A stretch of DNA of 64,000 nt from Rhodamnia argentea (lineage: Eukaryota > Streptophyta > Magnoliopsida > Myrtales > Myrtaceae), in assembly GCF_020921035.1 (NCBI RefSeq), contig NC_063155.1, positions 21,817,294 to 21,881,293 of the forward strand, written 5' to 3'. The notes under the pieces were generated by a model. The model saw only the letters and a program-made list of their open reading frames with translations. It made no database searches and was not told the DNA's origin. The translations under genes and the position numbers were made by a program. Each line of letters opens with the position of its first letter. Position 1 is the first letter of the stretch. Shown piece by piece: positions 1 through 11,800 of the stretch.

Positions 1-483
1 CTGACCGTCTTTACTGCGTATCGCAAGCTATGTTATGTTGCCTCTACTTTTCTACTTGGTTGCAATCACAGGCATCCTACGAGTCTCGCTCTGCCCGTCC
101 GAGTCGTTTGGTCACGGCCTGTTCTGCTTTGCTCCTTGTGTCTGGCAATTTAAGTATGATTCGTGCATTAATTTGGTCTAACTTTGACAGGCTATGGGGT
201 TGATCAGCGACTGAGCTTGATTGAATGTTTAATTTGCTGTGACTAGATTGTTAAATAAATGGAAGAGGAAAGGAGAAACAAGCAATTTTACAGAACTATC
301 AGAAATTTTTTCAATTTAACAAGGACCGAAACATCATTTTGATCCTGGTGGGGGAGTGCCGGTTGCTGTCATACTCTAGGTTGTTTTCCATATGCATATC
401 TATCTGTGGCTTGTAGGGCATGTTAACATTGTCTCCTTCTAAGCTGGAAGATTACTCAATGGGCACTCTTTTCTTTCCCAGCG
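1..483 (+). promoter_or_regulatory. Upstream and leader DNA of the first hydrolase gene
   Basis: No coding exon is recognisable here. A pyrimidine-rich stretch ends in an AG at 480-481, two bases before the ATG at 484. This looks like the acceptor of a 5'-leader intron, and the paralogue on the minus strand has the same arrangement (AG, two bases, ATG at 23304). The first non-coding exon is therefore probably within or left of this stretch; its position is inference. Confidence 0.4.
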
Positions 484-2689
484 ATGTTGGGACCTATTGC
501 GGTGGCAGTGGTGGTAGGCGTTCTTGGATGGGCATATCAGGCGTTGAAGCCCCGGCCCCCAAAGATATGTGGCTCGAGAAATGGTCCTCCAGTCACGTCC
601 CCCAGAGTCAAACTCAGTGATGGGAGGTATTTAGCTTACAGGGAGATCGGCACCCTGAAGGAAGAGGCTAAGTACAGAGTCATTGTAATCCATGGGTTCG
701 ACACTTCCAAGGATCTCAATTTGCCAATTCCTCAAGTAATGAACGTCTCTGCTACTATTTACTGATGTAGATCGTACAGTTTGAGTGACCCATAATTGTC
801 ACCTATTTCTCATGTCGTGAGCATGGCATCAAATTACTGCATTTTTTCGTATATGTTTATTTCCTGATACATACTTTATGGGGGAAAACTTACTGTTGAA
901 TGAAAAAAAATTAGCCATACTGGCGAAGTTAAAGGTGGCGAATTCACCATAAGAATGTTATTGCACTATTGCATAACAGCTTTGGATACAATGCGAGGAT
1001 GTTGAACTGAGTTAGTTTTGGGTGAAGAAAGATAGAAACTGTTAGTGGCATTGCCTTCTTAAGCTTTCACATCTCCACTGTTTTTTTTAGATTATTACAG
1101 AGAGAACCCAACCTGGGTATGAAAGGACAAAACCAAAATCTTTTTAAAAGTGAAGAAAAAAACTCTTAAAATTTCGTACTTATCCGTATTCACATCATGG
1201 ATTTTCATTTCGCCCTCTGCAGTAATGCCTTTTGATTTCCCAATCTGATGCATGTAGTCCTTTTCCAGTGGGGATTGATTGCCGGCATTTCTGCATCTCA
1301 ATCAAATGTGGTAAAAGTCTTGTGGAACATGGTACATTCATGATTCTATTTTCTTCTACAGGAACTTATAGAGGAGCTAAAAATATACTTTCTCTTCTAC
1401 GACAGAGCAGGTTATGGGGAAAGTGATCCAAATCCATCTCGCTCCGTGAAAAGCGAGGCATTAGATATTCAAGAACTGGCTGACCAGTTACAGATTGGGT
1501 CCAGATTTTACGTGATTGGGATCTCAATGGGCGCCTACCCGGCTTGGGGTTGCCTCAGATATATACCCCACAGGCATTGTTCTAGCCATTAGCTTTTCGA
1601 TTTCGATTGCCTGCTTCAGTAGATGTTTTGAACTTTTCCCGTTTATTGACCCGTCCTCACATGTAGGTTATCGGGAGCTTCCTTAGTTGTCCCTTTCGTG
1701 CACTACTGGTGGCATTCATTTCCTTCCAGGCTACTAAGGGAGGCCTTTGGAAAATTGCTAGCGCCTGATCAGTGGACATTCCGAGTCGCTCATCATGCCC
1801 CTTGGTTACTTTACTGGTGGATAACCCAAAAATGGTTTACCTCGCTAAGCATGATGGCTGGAGACATGAGGATTTTCAGCCCGGGAGATTTGGAAATTAT
1901 CAAGAGCTGTGGGGACAAAATTAACCTTTGTCAGGTAACTTGTATTCTCTTATGCATTAATAAGAGTAGTATGCCTTTTGTTATGTCAATGCAAACCGAA
2001 GTATTTCCTTGCTGAGAGATGTTTCACTTTAAAAGCTTGTGCTGCAAATGCGAAGCTGTTTCATGCTCAGATGCACTAAAGGCTGGAGGCCTTCGTTGGC
2101 AGAATATATTAATGGAAAACAATTTTTTCAGAACATGTCGACACAGATGCTACTATCCTCTGTTTCAACAGAGACGACTCCCCTCATCGAGATTTTTCTT
2201 ATTCAGATCTGCATATATGTGTTGACCATCTCCTGGTTTTACTTGATTTTGTTTGCTGGGTAGTGTTTGAAAACAAATCGATCAGCCATTTCTTATCTGC
2301 AATCTAGTTAGGAAAGCGCAATCATTTTTTGGGTCATCAAAGTCAGGGCATGGAAAATTTAGAAACATTTTGTGTAACTGCAATTTTTTCAAATTCAGGA
2401 AAAGATACGGCAGCAAGGTGTTCATGAATCTCTACACCGGGATTTAATAGCGGGTTATGCAAGCTGGGAATTTGATCCCCTGGAACTGGAAAACCCTTGT
2501 CCCGACAGTCAGGGCTCGGTTCACATTTGGCAAGGGTTGGAAGACCGCATAATTCCTTATGAGATTAACCAGTACATTGCAGAGAAACTTCCATGGATTC
2601 GTTACCACGAGGTACCCAACGGCGGACACTTGTGCATCTTGGAGACCGAACTTTGCGTTGCTGTGATAAGGGCACTTTTACTGGGATAA
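484..2689 (+). CDS. Alpha/beta hydrolase superfamily protein, 340 aa, four coding exons
   Basis: Coding exons are 484-735, 1362-1573, 1667-1934 and 2399-2689; phases join cleanly to give 340 residues. A hydrophobic N-terminal stretch (about residues 2-20) suggests a membrane anchor or signal. The fold is shown by the VIHGF oxyanion strand in exon 1, the nucleophile elbow GISMG (Ser139), the acid in WQGLEDRIIP (Asp293) and the base in NGGHL (His321), so the catalytic triad is complete. Intron 2 (1574-1666) begins with GC rather than GT after CACAG. The substrate cannot be told from sequence; plant members of this group are mostly uncharacterised. A convergent paralogue lies at 21598-23304 with the same exon plan. 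The start is supported by the paralogue and by the leader-intron acceptor just before it. The gene looks intact. Confidence 0.88.
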
Positions 2690-3340
2690 GCTTGCTTGTG
2701 TTGGGGAACCTACCCCACCTCGCCCTGAGCAATTTCCGTGTAACCGGTGACGCTCCAGGAGAGGGTTGGCTTGTGTATGGGCCAGTGCACCTGGCGTAGG
2801 CGAGGGAACTAGCTTCTCTAACAATTTTACCATCAGTGAGTGTGCCGGAGTCGCCTCCGACTTTAAGATGCTTGAGATCTCTAGGTGCTGGGTATGAATA
2901 TGCTTGATGATTGGTCTCTTCCTCATCCTAAGTTCTGCTTTCTTACTTGTTCCAACTTTTCTTCCTAATCCTATCACTTGCTCGCTATGCTTGCTGTTTC
3001 GGACGCAGCAATCCGCTGAACAGAATCGATCGATATACATTCGTTGAACATGTTAAAACATGTCCCTCTTTGTTTGAACTCGACGTGGGTTTCGGTATAT
3101 CTTGAAAACATGCGTCTCCTTCACCTTCAGAAGGTGACCATTAGAACTTCCAATTGGAAAAACTGGTTTCTTCGAAGACCATTTGGTTACAAATCTAACA
3201 AACTAAGACACTAGCTCCATGTTTTTGTTTATTTCTGGTGTGCTTCATGGGAAACAGTTCTGATCTTGTACTCTAATTCGGTCGTTGTAGCTCTTCCCTG
3301 TTGAGGTCCATTATTCAATTGACAGTGAGAGGACTAGGTC
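2690..3340. other. Intergenic space between hydrolase and UGT 3' ends
   Basis: This holds the 3' untranslated region of the plus-strand hydrolase and, from the other side, that of the minus-strand glycosyltransferase; the two genes are convergent. No exon, RNA gene or repeat was recognised. Short open frames on the minus strand around 2.7-3.0 kb have no family resemblance. Confidence 0.5.
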
Positions 3341-4905
3341 TCAGCCACGTTTCCATAACGCCACCACCGCAGCCAATGAAACCCGAGAAGATCCGCCGTC
3401 ACTCAAGGCCTCCAGCACGCCGTCTCTCGCTGCCAAGACCCGCTCTCTGACCGCTTTTCCTTCTCCCGAGCCCGTCATCAAGTCGGTGACCCGCTTGGCC
3501 AACTCGTCCGCGCTCACGAACCTGTCCTCGCCCGACATGCTCAGAGGGAGCGCCAGGGCGGCCTCCTCCACGAGAAAGTTCCTGTTCACCTTCTGCTCCG
3601 CGTAGAGAGGCCAGGCCACCATTGGCACCCCAGCGCGCACGGCTTCGATGGTCGAGTTCCAGCCACAGTGGGTGACGAACCCGCCCACCGAGCCGTGACT
3701 CAGCACCTGTATCTGTGGCGCCCATGAATTCACCACCATCCCCCTCTCTCTTGTCCTCTCCAAAAATCCCTCCGGCAAGAACTTCTCTAAGCTCGTGTCG
3801 TCATCGTCTTTCCACGCCGATGTTGATTTTGCGGACTCATCCTGCGGCGGAGGCCGCACGACCCACAAGAATCTCACCCCGCTTCTCTCCAAACCTGGAC
3901 ACAAAGTGTTCTATGGTCAACTCCATTCTCGTAACCAAAAAGTGTAGTCAATCACTCGCTTCTCATAAACAAGACGATTGAATTTGAATCGCGTGATGTG
4001 ATTTTTGCATCACATACTTGTTATTACCAAAGCTTACCTGAGGCCATCTCCTTCAGCTGTGCGGCGGAGAACCTTCCCTCGCTGCCGAAACACAAGAACA
4101 CGATGCTTAGGCTCGGTTGCGAGTCGAGCCAGCTCAAGCACTCGTGCCTTCTTTCTCTCTCGTCACCACCGTCTTTGTCGTCGCCGTCGACCTTTGACTC
4201 AACCAAAGGCCCCACGGTAAAAATAGGGGGAGTCGGGAAGTCCGGCACGCATGATCCTTCTTTGATGGTACGGATGATCCGAGTCTCAAGCGACTCGCAC
4301 GTGTTAACAATGATGCCGGACGACGAGATCATGTTCCTGCAAGCATCCAAGAAGTAGCCGTAGAATCTCCCGCCCCGGTTAAGCATGCCGGTTGGCATTT
4401 CCAAGGCCTTGATCGGCGGCAACCCAGGTATTTTCACGATCTCGTCTCCAAGTTCCTTGAAGCCCTTGGTGGTGCTCCCATGGAGGGTCGGAAAATGGAG
4501 GAAGACGGCGAGGGCAACGGCGCCCGAGGTGAAGAAGTAGTAGGTCGGGATGCCGAGGGCGGCCGCCACAGGGAAGGCGGCGTCTGAGAAGACGTCGACG
4601 ACGAGGGCTCGGAGGTCCGCGGCGGCGGTGATGGCGACGAGGGCGAGGCGGAGGTTGGAGGTGTCACGGCGGGCGAAATCGAAGGGCGTCTCATCGTGCT
4701 CGGTGGCGGCGGATGGAAGGTGGAGGACAGTGATGGAAGCGGAGTTGGCGGCCGCTGCTGGGGCGGCCGCGGCGTTCGAGGCAGAGGAGAGGATTATAAT
4801 GATGGAGAGGCGAGGGTGGTGTTTGTGAATGAGGCGTCCGAGCTCGAACATGGCGACTATGTGACCCCTCAACGGCGACGGATAGAGGACTATGGTCTCC
4901 CCCAT
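3341..4905 (-). CDS. UDP-glycosyltransferase, UGT88-like, 473 aa, two exons
   Basis: Coding exons on the minus strand are 4905-4038 and 3894-3341, split by a 143-bp intron (phase 1). The product transfers a sugar, probably glucose, from a UDP-sugar to a small acceptor such as a phenolic or flavonoid. It is a family 1 enzyme expected in the cytosol. Visible features: N-terminal LYPSPLRGH with catalytic His15, a likely partner Asp104 in VVDVF, and a full 44-residue PSPG box at residues 347-390, starting at [10 protein letters not shown], containing HCGWNS and ending in the AEQ typical of UDP-glucose users. Length matches the family. The N-terminus resembles the UGT88 group; the acceptor is not predictable. 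Exon 1 is strongly GC-rich compared with its surroundings. The gene looks intact. Confidence 0.9.
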
Positions 4906-4998
4906 GTTTTCGTGCGTGGTACCTTAAGGCTGTTTTTCGTTTTTCCACTGCTCTTTCTATTACCGTATGCCTGCCTACGCATGAACGTCGAAACACAG

Positions 4999-5006
4999 TT
5001 TATATA
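4999..5006 (-). promoter_or_regulatory. Probable TATA box of the UGT gene
   Basis: On the minus strand this reads TATATAAA, about 95 bases upstream of the UGT start codon, a normal spacing for a plant core promoter with a short leader. Confidence 0.5.
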
Positions 5007-5009
5007 GAC

Positions 5010-6990
5010 AAAACAATCTGGCCGACCGGGTTCAATTACTTCATCCTTTGCGGCTTCTTTTAATTTCGTACTCTAATAAATTGTCCAAATCTCCGATGAA
5101 ATGATATCTCTCCGGTTACTTTCTTTTTAATATTAAGATCTTTCTTTCTTTCTTTCTTTCTTCCTTTCCCGACGTTAAAGAAGTTGATTCTTCAACAGGC
5201 ACCCATTCATTCGGATCTTTTCCTTTTTATCGATTTTGTCCAGATCCTCCTTTGCTTTCAAAAAAAAGGAAGATGAATGGTCTTTTTCAGTGAATCCCTC
5301 TTCTTCCTGTTCAATCCTATTCGTTTCGAAAGTTTTTGATATGTCTATATTTGTTTTTTCCTCGCTTCCCCATCTTTCTTCCATTTCCGAGGTTTCTTTG
5401 AATTTTCTAGTAATGATGAATGACACCAATCTGTCTAAGTAGTAAATACGGTTAATATATAAAAAAAGGAAAATGATAGTCTGACAGTACTTTCGGTTAT
5501 TTCTAGCCACACAATCTATTAATCAATGAGTGTTTTATTCAAAACACGCAATAATGATATGTGGATCTACTATTAAGATTGTAATATTCCTAAAGGTATT
5601 GACTATAAGAGAATACTGAAAAACAATCTCCTATTTATGTGGTGCTTAGTTGCTCACAGCATAAATCAGAAATTTCGAGCTCTCTGACAAAAGAGAGAAG
5701 ATCATAACCTATGCAAAAAATTATGGTTATATATAAGAAAGAAACACTTGAAATTACTTTACCAAAAATATTATTACAACGGATTTTTTTTTCGGTACTT
5801 GACTGTCCTTCGTTTTTATTTTTCCAATTGATTCGGTAGCATCCTTAATATATTCAACATTATGTGGAGTTTTACGACCATTGGGCCGACTTTGCGTGCC
5901 CATGACTTGGTCTGAACATAATGATAAGATATATTTTCTTCGGTCCGTTGAAACCGTCATTGCTCACGTCATCCCATACAACCAAAAAAATAAAAATAAA
6001 AAGTTGGAGGATAAAGAACGCAAGCTACCGCGTGTCCCATCATGGCTGACGTCACCAGAGTCAATGAATTTAATACATGGTGAAGAACTATAAATATAAA
6101 ATTAATACTTATAAGAATGTGTTGGCAAGTAACTCGAGAAAGTAATTTTAGGGTGTGCTTGTTTGAATGACAAAAATTTCAGCGAACTGATTTTCTTTCA
6201 TTTACGGTAAGAAAAAACATTCATGTGTATAAGAAGAAAAATGAATTCTCTAATCTGAAAAGAGAAAAATATTTATTTGAAAAAGATTTTCATGGAAGGT
6301 GTTTTTCTTATCGTGAAATTTTTGCCAAAATAAACATACCCTTTATTGGATAAAAATTGAAAAGTCATTTAAATTAAGGTTGATAAATTTTGAAAAGAGT
6401 TGATAAATTTAAAAGGGATAATGATACAAATAGTCATTGAATTTTCAATGTGCAATGTAGTTCCTGAATTTTAATTTAATTAATATGGTCCATGAACTTT
6501 ATAAACCATAAGAAAAGTTCGAAACTTAAAAATAAAACAAATAAATGTTGGTAAAAAAAGCCCGTACGTGAGTTACTAATTTAATATTTAGTGATAATTT
6601 AATCGAAGAAAAATTGGTGAATTGTACTATTCTAGGTTGGTGATAGGGTCAACAGATGTAAGGGATTGTAAATCAAGGCAAACAAAAATTGGTAACTCAA
6701 TGGGAAATTTAAGAAATAAATAAAAAAGAGGTCAAACGTTAGTGAATACTTAAATAAGAGTTGGTAGGCCAAAACTAGTGGGTAACTTAACCTACTAAAA
6801 GTTATTAAGTCACTCTAATTTAGGTTGGTAATTTCACATTAGGTTTAATAAATTCCAAGCATGATGCAAATAAGAATTGATAAGTTTATACAAACATTAC
6901 TAATTTTTGTATAAAAAAATTTGATATTTCACCAACGATTTTTTTTTACGCTCATATCCTTTGCCACAAAACAAAAGAATTATGTGACGA
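5010..6990. other. AT-rich intergenic DNA with MITE remnants
   Basis: No gene recognised. At about 6416-6540 there is one end of a repeat whose text (a TTGAATTTTCAATGTGCAATG-like stretch followed by a weaker copy) resembles the inverted-repeat element at 60418-60744. From about 6540 to 6900 a loosely repeated motif containing TTGGTAA or TTGGTGA recurs. A segment at 5944-6093 is similar to a piece inside the Mutator-like element downstream (about 8306-8390); both contain CTGACGTCA followed by C or T. The rest shows nothing beyond low complexity. Confidence 0.4.
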
Positions 6991-7009
6991 CAAATCTCAA
7001 TGATTCAAT

Positions 7010-7530
7010 CTACCTCCATCACAAATCTAGCCGCCGGCCTTCTCTAGGGAGGGGTTTCAGTTAGATCTCTCCTTTCCCTCCCCTCTTCGTTGACTGATTC
7101 AGTTCTCTGTTTTTTTTTTTTTTTTCCTTACTTGCCTTCTGTATGTGGAGCCTTTTTCTTTCAATCTAGTATGGATCTAGAAGCTTCTCTTTCCCATCTC
7201 GAGGAGATTGTTATCCTGAGCTAATCTATATTTGGGGTTCTTTGCGTGTGTGTACGGTGTATCGCTTCCTTCGAATTTCATTAGTGTAGAAGTTTTCAAT
7301 TTCAAAGGAGATCAAAGAAATTTCGTGAAGGTTTGGCTCTTATTCAACTTTTTATTCTACATGGAGTTGTTGTTAAAGACGCCGAATCTTGGCGCGTGCC
7401 TCCGAAAGGCAAGACCGTAGCAACAAATGAAGATCTCGACGTGCGTTCATTACCGAAGACAGATTTAGTGATCGGCCACGATTTTGATTTGAAGAAATCA
7501 TAGATTTGCTCTTTGAGTATATGACTTCTA
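7010..7530 (+). other. Gene-like fragment, unidentified
   Basis: Less AT-rich than its flanks, with a pyrimidine tract and T run (7100-7127) followed by an ATG at 7171 that opens a short frame beginning MDLEASLSHLEEI. An ATG-led frame of 62 codons lies at 7232-7420. The texture resembles a leader plus first exon, or a captured or LINE-like fragment. No family is recognisable and no splice structure can be supported. Confidence 0.2.
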
Positions 7531-7977
7531 TCTTTGTTTCGGTGGTTTATCTTATTATCTAGAGTTTATTTTGTTTTGAAATTGTATGAAATTTATCTGC
7601 TATTTCTTTCTTGTTATTCCTTTTTCAGAAATGAGTGAAATGTTAATTTCACATGAAATAAAAGATAATCTACCTCAATCAATTAACAAAGTTGCACTTT
7701 TAGATCCTTCCATTTCAATGGAAGAGACAAAACAAAATGCAAGCAAATGTGTATGACAATTATTATTTTCTTATTTTGGGGACACGAAATTAATGGTCAC
7801 GAACTGGACAAGTTCACTCCAAGAGGGGTCCTAAGTTTCTGTTTTCACAAATGCTTCTATGATTAGAAAAGCATCATACCAAATTCTATTTGGGAGTTCT
7901 TTAGTATTTTCTCATTGAAATCGTCTCAAATTTGACATTTCTAGATATCGAAGGAAGGATTTAAGTTACAAGTCACT

Positions 7978-9962
7978 GGGAAAAGTACATTAGAAATGCC
8001 ATAACTTTTGTATGGCGTTCACTTGAGTGACATAACTTTCAAAACGTTCACTTGAGTGTCGTATCGGAGCAAAAACATTCACTTGAGTGCTATTTTTGCC
8101 GGAAAAGCTGACGTGGACATTTTCACTATTATTTATTAATTTATCGGTACTACGTGGATTTTCTTTACATTTTTTTAATATTTTATAAAAATTTCTTTAA
8201 TTTTTTATTCATTTTAATGTTTTTATTTTTATTTTACTTATTTAATATTTCAAAAAAAAAAAGAAAAAACCCTGGTTTCTACGGTGGTAGGTATTTCATG
8301 GCCCATCGAGACCGTCATGGCTCACTACCCAAAAAAATTGGAGGCCGCGATAAGCCATCGCCTGTCCCATCATTACTGACGTCATCGCGTCGCTGTTCCG
8401 TGGCGAGGGCACAAAGCTAGATATGGCCGGTTCGGGCCCAACCGCGTTCCACAAAAGGTAGAACCAGTAATTTTCGGGTCTGGTTCCGTTTCCGGTTCGA
8501 AGAATCGTCGGTTCCGAGCCTAACAGCTCTTTCCCCGTGCCTCACCCTTTTTTATATAAAAAAAAAATTAAATCTCTAATTGAAAGCCGGTTTCAGTTTG
8601 AACAGTGTGATAGGGTTTCGGGATTGTCAAAAACGCAACGGAATATAATTCTAAACCCAAACCCTAGACAAGATCCATGCGTATATTGAAATCTATAGGA
8701 GTTCAAGACATACCCTTTGCAGATACTAATAAATTGACGATCGGTTGTGTCTAGATTAGTGCCTTTTACGTTGCGCCTCTACCGGTATCCACACACACGA
8801 ACTGAAGTCTCCAACGATCCAAGTGCTAGCTTATAGATCTTGGAGCTTCTCTTGCTATATTGCCTTTGATCTTCGAGACTCTCACAAAGATCTGAGAACA
8901 GAGAACAATTTTCTGTGTTTCCCCCTCTATTCTCCTTTGGAATAAGACTCTATTTATTCCAATTGGCGTATCTAGGGGTTTTTTCCCTTGTTTATATATA
9001 TATATATATAGCCTCAATATTTACGCATAATAAAGAAGTGAGGTCGGGTGATTCGGACCCACTAAACCGTCTATCTCCAATCGTGCGTTCAATCGTTATC
9101 TTATAACTTGCACGATCGCGTAGATATTTAGAATATGAGAATAAATTAAAATCTACTTCTTAAGTAAATCAAGACGCGGAGAAAATATGAATTCGGTTCG
9201 CTTTTGTTTGCGATCCTTAAGTTCACTAAACATTAGCGGTGTGCTCAAAACTCTTTTTGGCCCACAAGTCACAAACGGTCTCTAGCAACACATTATGAAT
9301 ACCTAAGTATAGTAAAGGTGGTTTTTCGACACAACCCAATCCACAACTAATGTTAGAGCATCAACCTTGATTAGTTCTTAGGGCGGACCGTTAACACCGT
9401 TGGCTGGCTCAACGGGCTGGTTCCGAGCCCCCGAGCCCATTTGGCCAGGTCTACGCAAAGCTCTTACCGGATCTAGGCGAGGGCTTCGCGCCCTTTTCGC
9501 CCAAAGGCCCCCCTCGGCAGCCGATCGTTGCGGCCTCACCGGCCTAGGGGGAGCCGCGGCAGCCGAAGCTGCGACGGCCGTTACCCATGGCCGTCGCGGC
9601 CTCGTTAGCCGAAGGCAAACCGACCCCGGCATTTGGGCCGGTGGTGACCCTCGTTGACCACCACCGAGAAAGCAAGGGTTTTACCTTTTTTTTTTTTTGA
9701 AAATATTCAATAATTAAAAATCCAAAAAATAAAATCTGTACAAAAATAAAAACTAATGAAAATTTCCATATATACATTAAAATATTCAAAAAATTGGTTA
9801 GTTGGTGCCATGTCACTGGAGCACATGCGTCCACATAAGCGTTGGTATTTAAGTGAATGATTTTTAAAAGTTATAGCACTCAAGTGAACATTTTTAAAAA
9901 AGTTACAACATTCAAGTGAAGCACCGTACAAAAGTTATAACACTTCTTAGTGTATTTTTCTT
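7978..9962. mobile_element. Non-autonomous Mutator-like element with 9-bp target duplication
   Basis: The two ends are inverted copies: one begins GGGAAAAGTACATTAG and the other, read on the minus strand, AAGAAAAATACACTAAG. Both continue with a block carrying ATAACTTTTGTA and repeated CACTTGAGTG motifs. The element is flanked by a perfect 9-bp direct repeat CAAGTCACT at 7969-7977 and 9963-9971, the Mutator target-site length. No transposase is visible. The interior holds a piece resembling 5944-6093, a 'ccggttc'-rich block (8423-8525), LTR-retrotransposon-like sequence (about 8610-9370) and a GC-rich block (9380-9660). The terminal repeats are diverged, so the insertion is old. Confidence 0.75.
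8610..9370. mobile_element. LTR-retrotransposon-derived fossil segment inside the Mutator-like element
   Basis: This block has the look of a plant LTR (probably copia-type): non-coding, moderately AT-rich, with stretches seen in many plant LTRs. No paired LTR, primer site or coding part was found, so it is a solo or captured relic. Family assignment is from memory of typical LTR text and is tentative. It is broken and old. Confidence 0.3.
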
Positions 9963-9971
9963 CAAGTCACT

Positions 9972-10349
9972 CATTTAAATCAAACAGTCCAAATGCCCCC
10001 CCCAAAACCAAAAACAGCAACAAAAAAAAAAAAGAAGACTGAAAATAATCAGGACACGAAGGAAAAAAAAAAAAGTGCAAGTTATCTGTCTGCTATGCAT
10101 AAAACATAAGACATATGAAAGCTGACCTTATTAACATCCATATTATTGTCGCCCGCTTGATTTTTTATCTGCTTGTGCATGCATGCAAATCGCAACAGCA
10201 TTACACAGAACTCGCTGTCATCATGATATCTACTGTATATGTGAAATATATTTATTCATATAGATATTTATGTATTTTTGACAATCAACTTATTCCCAAT
10301 CCAGAACCGCTACAACTTTGACCTCATCTTCTTTAAATATGGCGTTCCT
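9972..10349. other. Intergenic and bZIP 3' flank
   Basis: A-rich DNA (A runs at 10020-10035 and 10062-10075) followed by the probable 3' untranslated region of the minus-strand bZIP gene. No other feature seen. Confidence 0.4.
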
Positions 10350-11725
10350 TCACCAGGCACTGCTCGCTGTCCTCCTCATTGACTTGAACTTCTCGGCAGC
10401 CTTCTCTGCCTTGGTCGGCAGTTTCCATTTCATCATCATCTGTCACCGTCGCAACATTTTTAGCTCTCGGAATGTTCACATAAAAAGGACTTGCAGTGGT
10501 CGTGTCTGAATTGATGCAAGTTCATGCCTATAGGGAAATGTTCAGACAAAATTTTTACCTCCTTCCTGCGTTTATGCTCGCTCTCCGTCTGCGCGGAAAG
10601 GCGAAAAGTATAGGATAGTGAGATTGTGTAGTGAAGTAAATGAATGCAAAGGATCAAATCTTTTTTACCAAAATCTTTTTGAGCTTCTCATTCTCTTCTT
10701 TAAGTTGATTGAGTTCTACTTCCAACTCAACTGTGTATGCCTGCACGAAACGCATTGATTTATCAATGACACAATGTTGTCAATTTCGCATTATGTAGGT
10801 TCGATGTGGGGTGATTTTGGAAATACGACAAGGTCACCTGTTTCCTGGCTCGAGATCTCGCAGCCGATTCCCGGTTTTTGATCATCCGTCGCTGCCTTCG
10901 CTCAATCACTACTTCTGGTGGACCGTCGATTATCCTCCGGCTCTTCAGCCCCACCGCCTCCGCCAAGCTCTGGCATCGCTCGTTCATGACACTACTCGCA
11001 CATTCCCCCATGTACCTGGCGGTGGGCGGGTACATTTGGAACCCGGGGTATCCATTGCCCGGGAAGTTGTTCCCGCCGCCTTGAGGCGTGTTGGGGTATC
11101 CATACCCGCTCGCACTTCTCATCCCGAGTCCTGCGTCCAAAGATGGAGAAGGGTCCATCAAGTTCCTCTTGTGAACAGGCGGCTGCGGTGGTGGAGTCGC
11201 CTTAGGCAGGGGAGACTCTTGCACAACCCCGGCTTTGACCAGGAAGTCCTCCAAGGTCATCTCGCCGAAGGTTTGTTGCCGCCTAGGCGGTTCATGGTCG
11301 TTGAGGATGGTGTTGTTTTCGTTACTCAGGGTGCGGCCCTGGCCCTTGTGTATCTCGTCCCACACCTCGTCCACAGTCTTGTTGCAAAGCGGGGTCGGGA
11401 TCGAGAATGACCCTTGTCTCGCCAGAGACGATTGGCCAGCCGCATTTGTGTTAGCGCGAGGAGCCTCATTCTGGCACGGCAACGACTGGTTTTCGTCGAC
11501 ATTCCAAATGCTCGCTAGGAACTCGTCCATGTTCATCGAGCCGAAGGTCTTGCCGCTTCTGTACTGGATCTCATCAAGGGTGAGCGACAGGATCGAGTTT
11601 TGTTTGCGGAGAGATGACGACGACGGCTGCTCCGTGAGCGGTCCCCCCGTTGGCAGTTGCCCCGTGAACGGCGGTTCTAATTTGAGGTCGTCGCAACCGA
11701 CATTTTCCACTCCGGCAACTTCCAT
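10350..11725 (-). CDS. Group A bZIP transcription factor (ABI5/DPBF type), 359 aa, four exons
   Basis: Coding exons on the minus strand are 11725-10838, 10740-10669, 10588-10559 and 10439-10350, all joining in phase 0. The protein carries the conserved blocks of the ABA-response factor group: C1 around residues 39-54 (KQNSILSLTLDEIQ) with NMDEFL after it, C2 around 101-127 (LARQGS, then KTVDEVWDEI), and C3 around 150-168 (QQTFGEMTLEDFLVKAGVV). C1 and C2 contain the Ser sites that SnRK2 kinases phosphorylate in this family. The basic region is about 275-296 (NRESAARSRARKQ), followed by a short zipper with Leu302, 309 and 316. The C-terminus ends KSMRRTASSAW, the Arg-rich C4-type tail. Such factors bind ACGTG elements and drive ABA and seed or stress genes. 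It looks intact. Confidence 0.9.
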
Positions 11726-11758
11726 TTTAAATCAATTGCTCAAAAAAAAAATTTAAAT

Positions 11759-11800
11759 TCAATGGAGAGTGATGTTAATTACATGGGCTATTTCCAGCAT
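11759..11800 (-). other. Upstream ORF in the bZIP leader, 13 codons plus stop
   Basis: Starts at the first base of the predicted leader exon and encodes MLEIAHVINITLH, ending about 33 bases before the bZIP start. It could lower translation of the main frame. Whether it is transcribed depends on the inferred acceptor at 11801. Confidence 0.4.

Noticed and set aside
3399-3725. Arg/Gly-rich frame on the minus strand within the UGT gene, and similar frames at 4434-4694, 4550-4828 and 10811-11410
   Set aside because: Shadows of GC-rich true coding exons in other frames.
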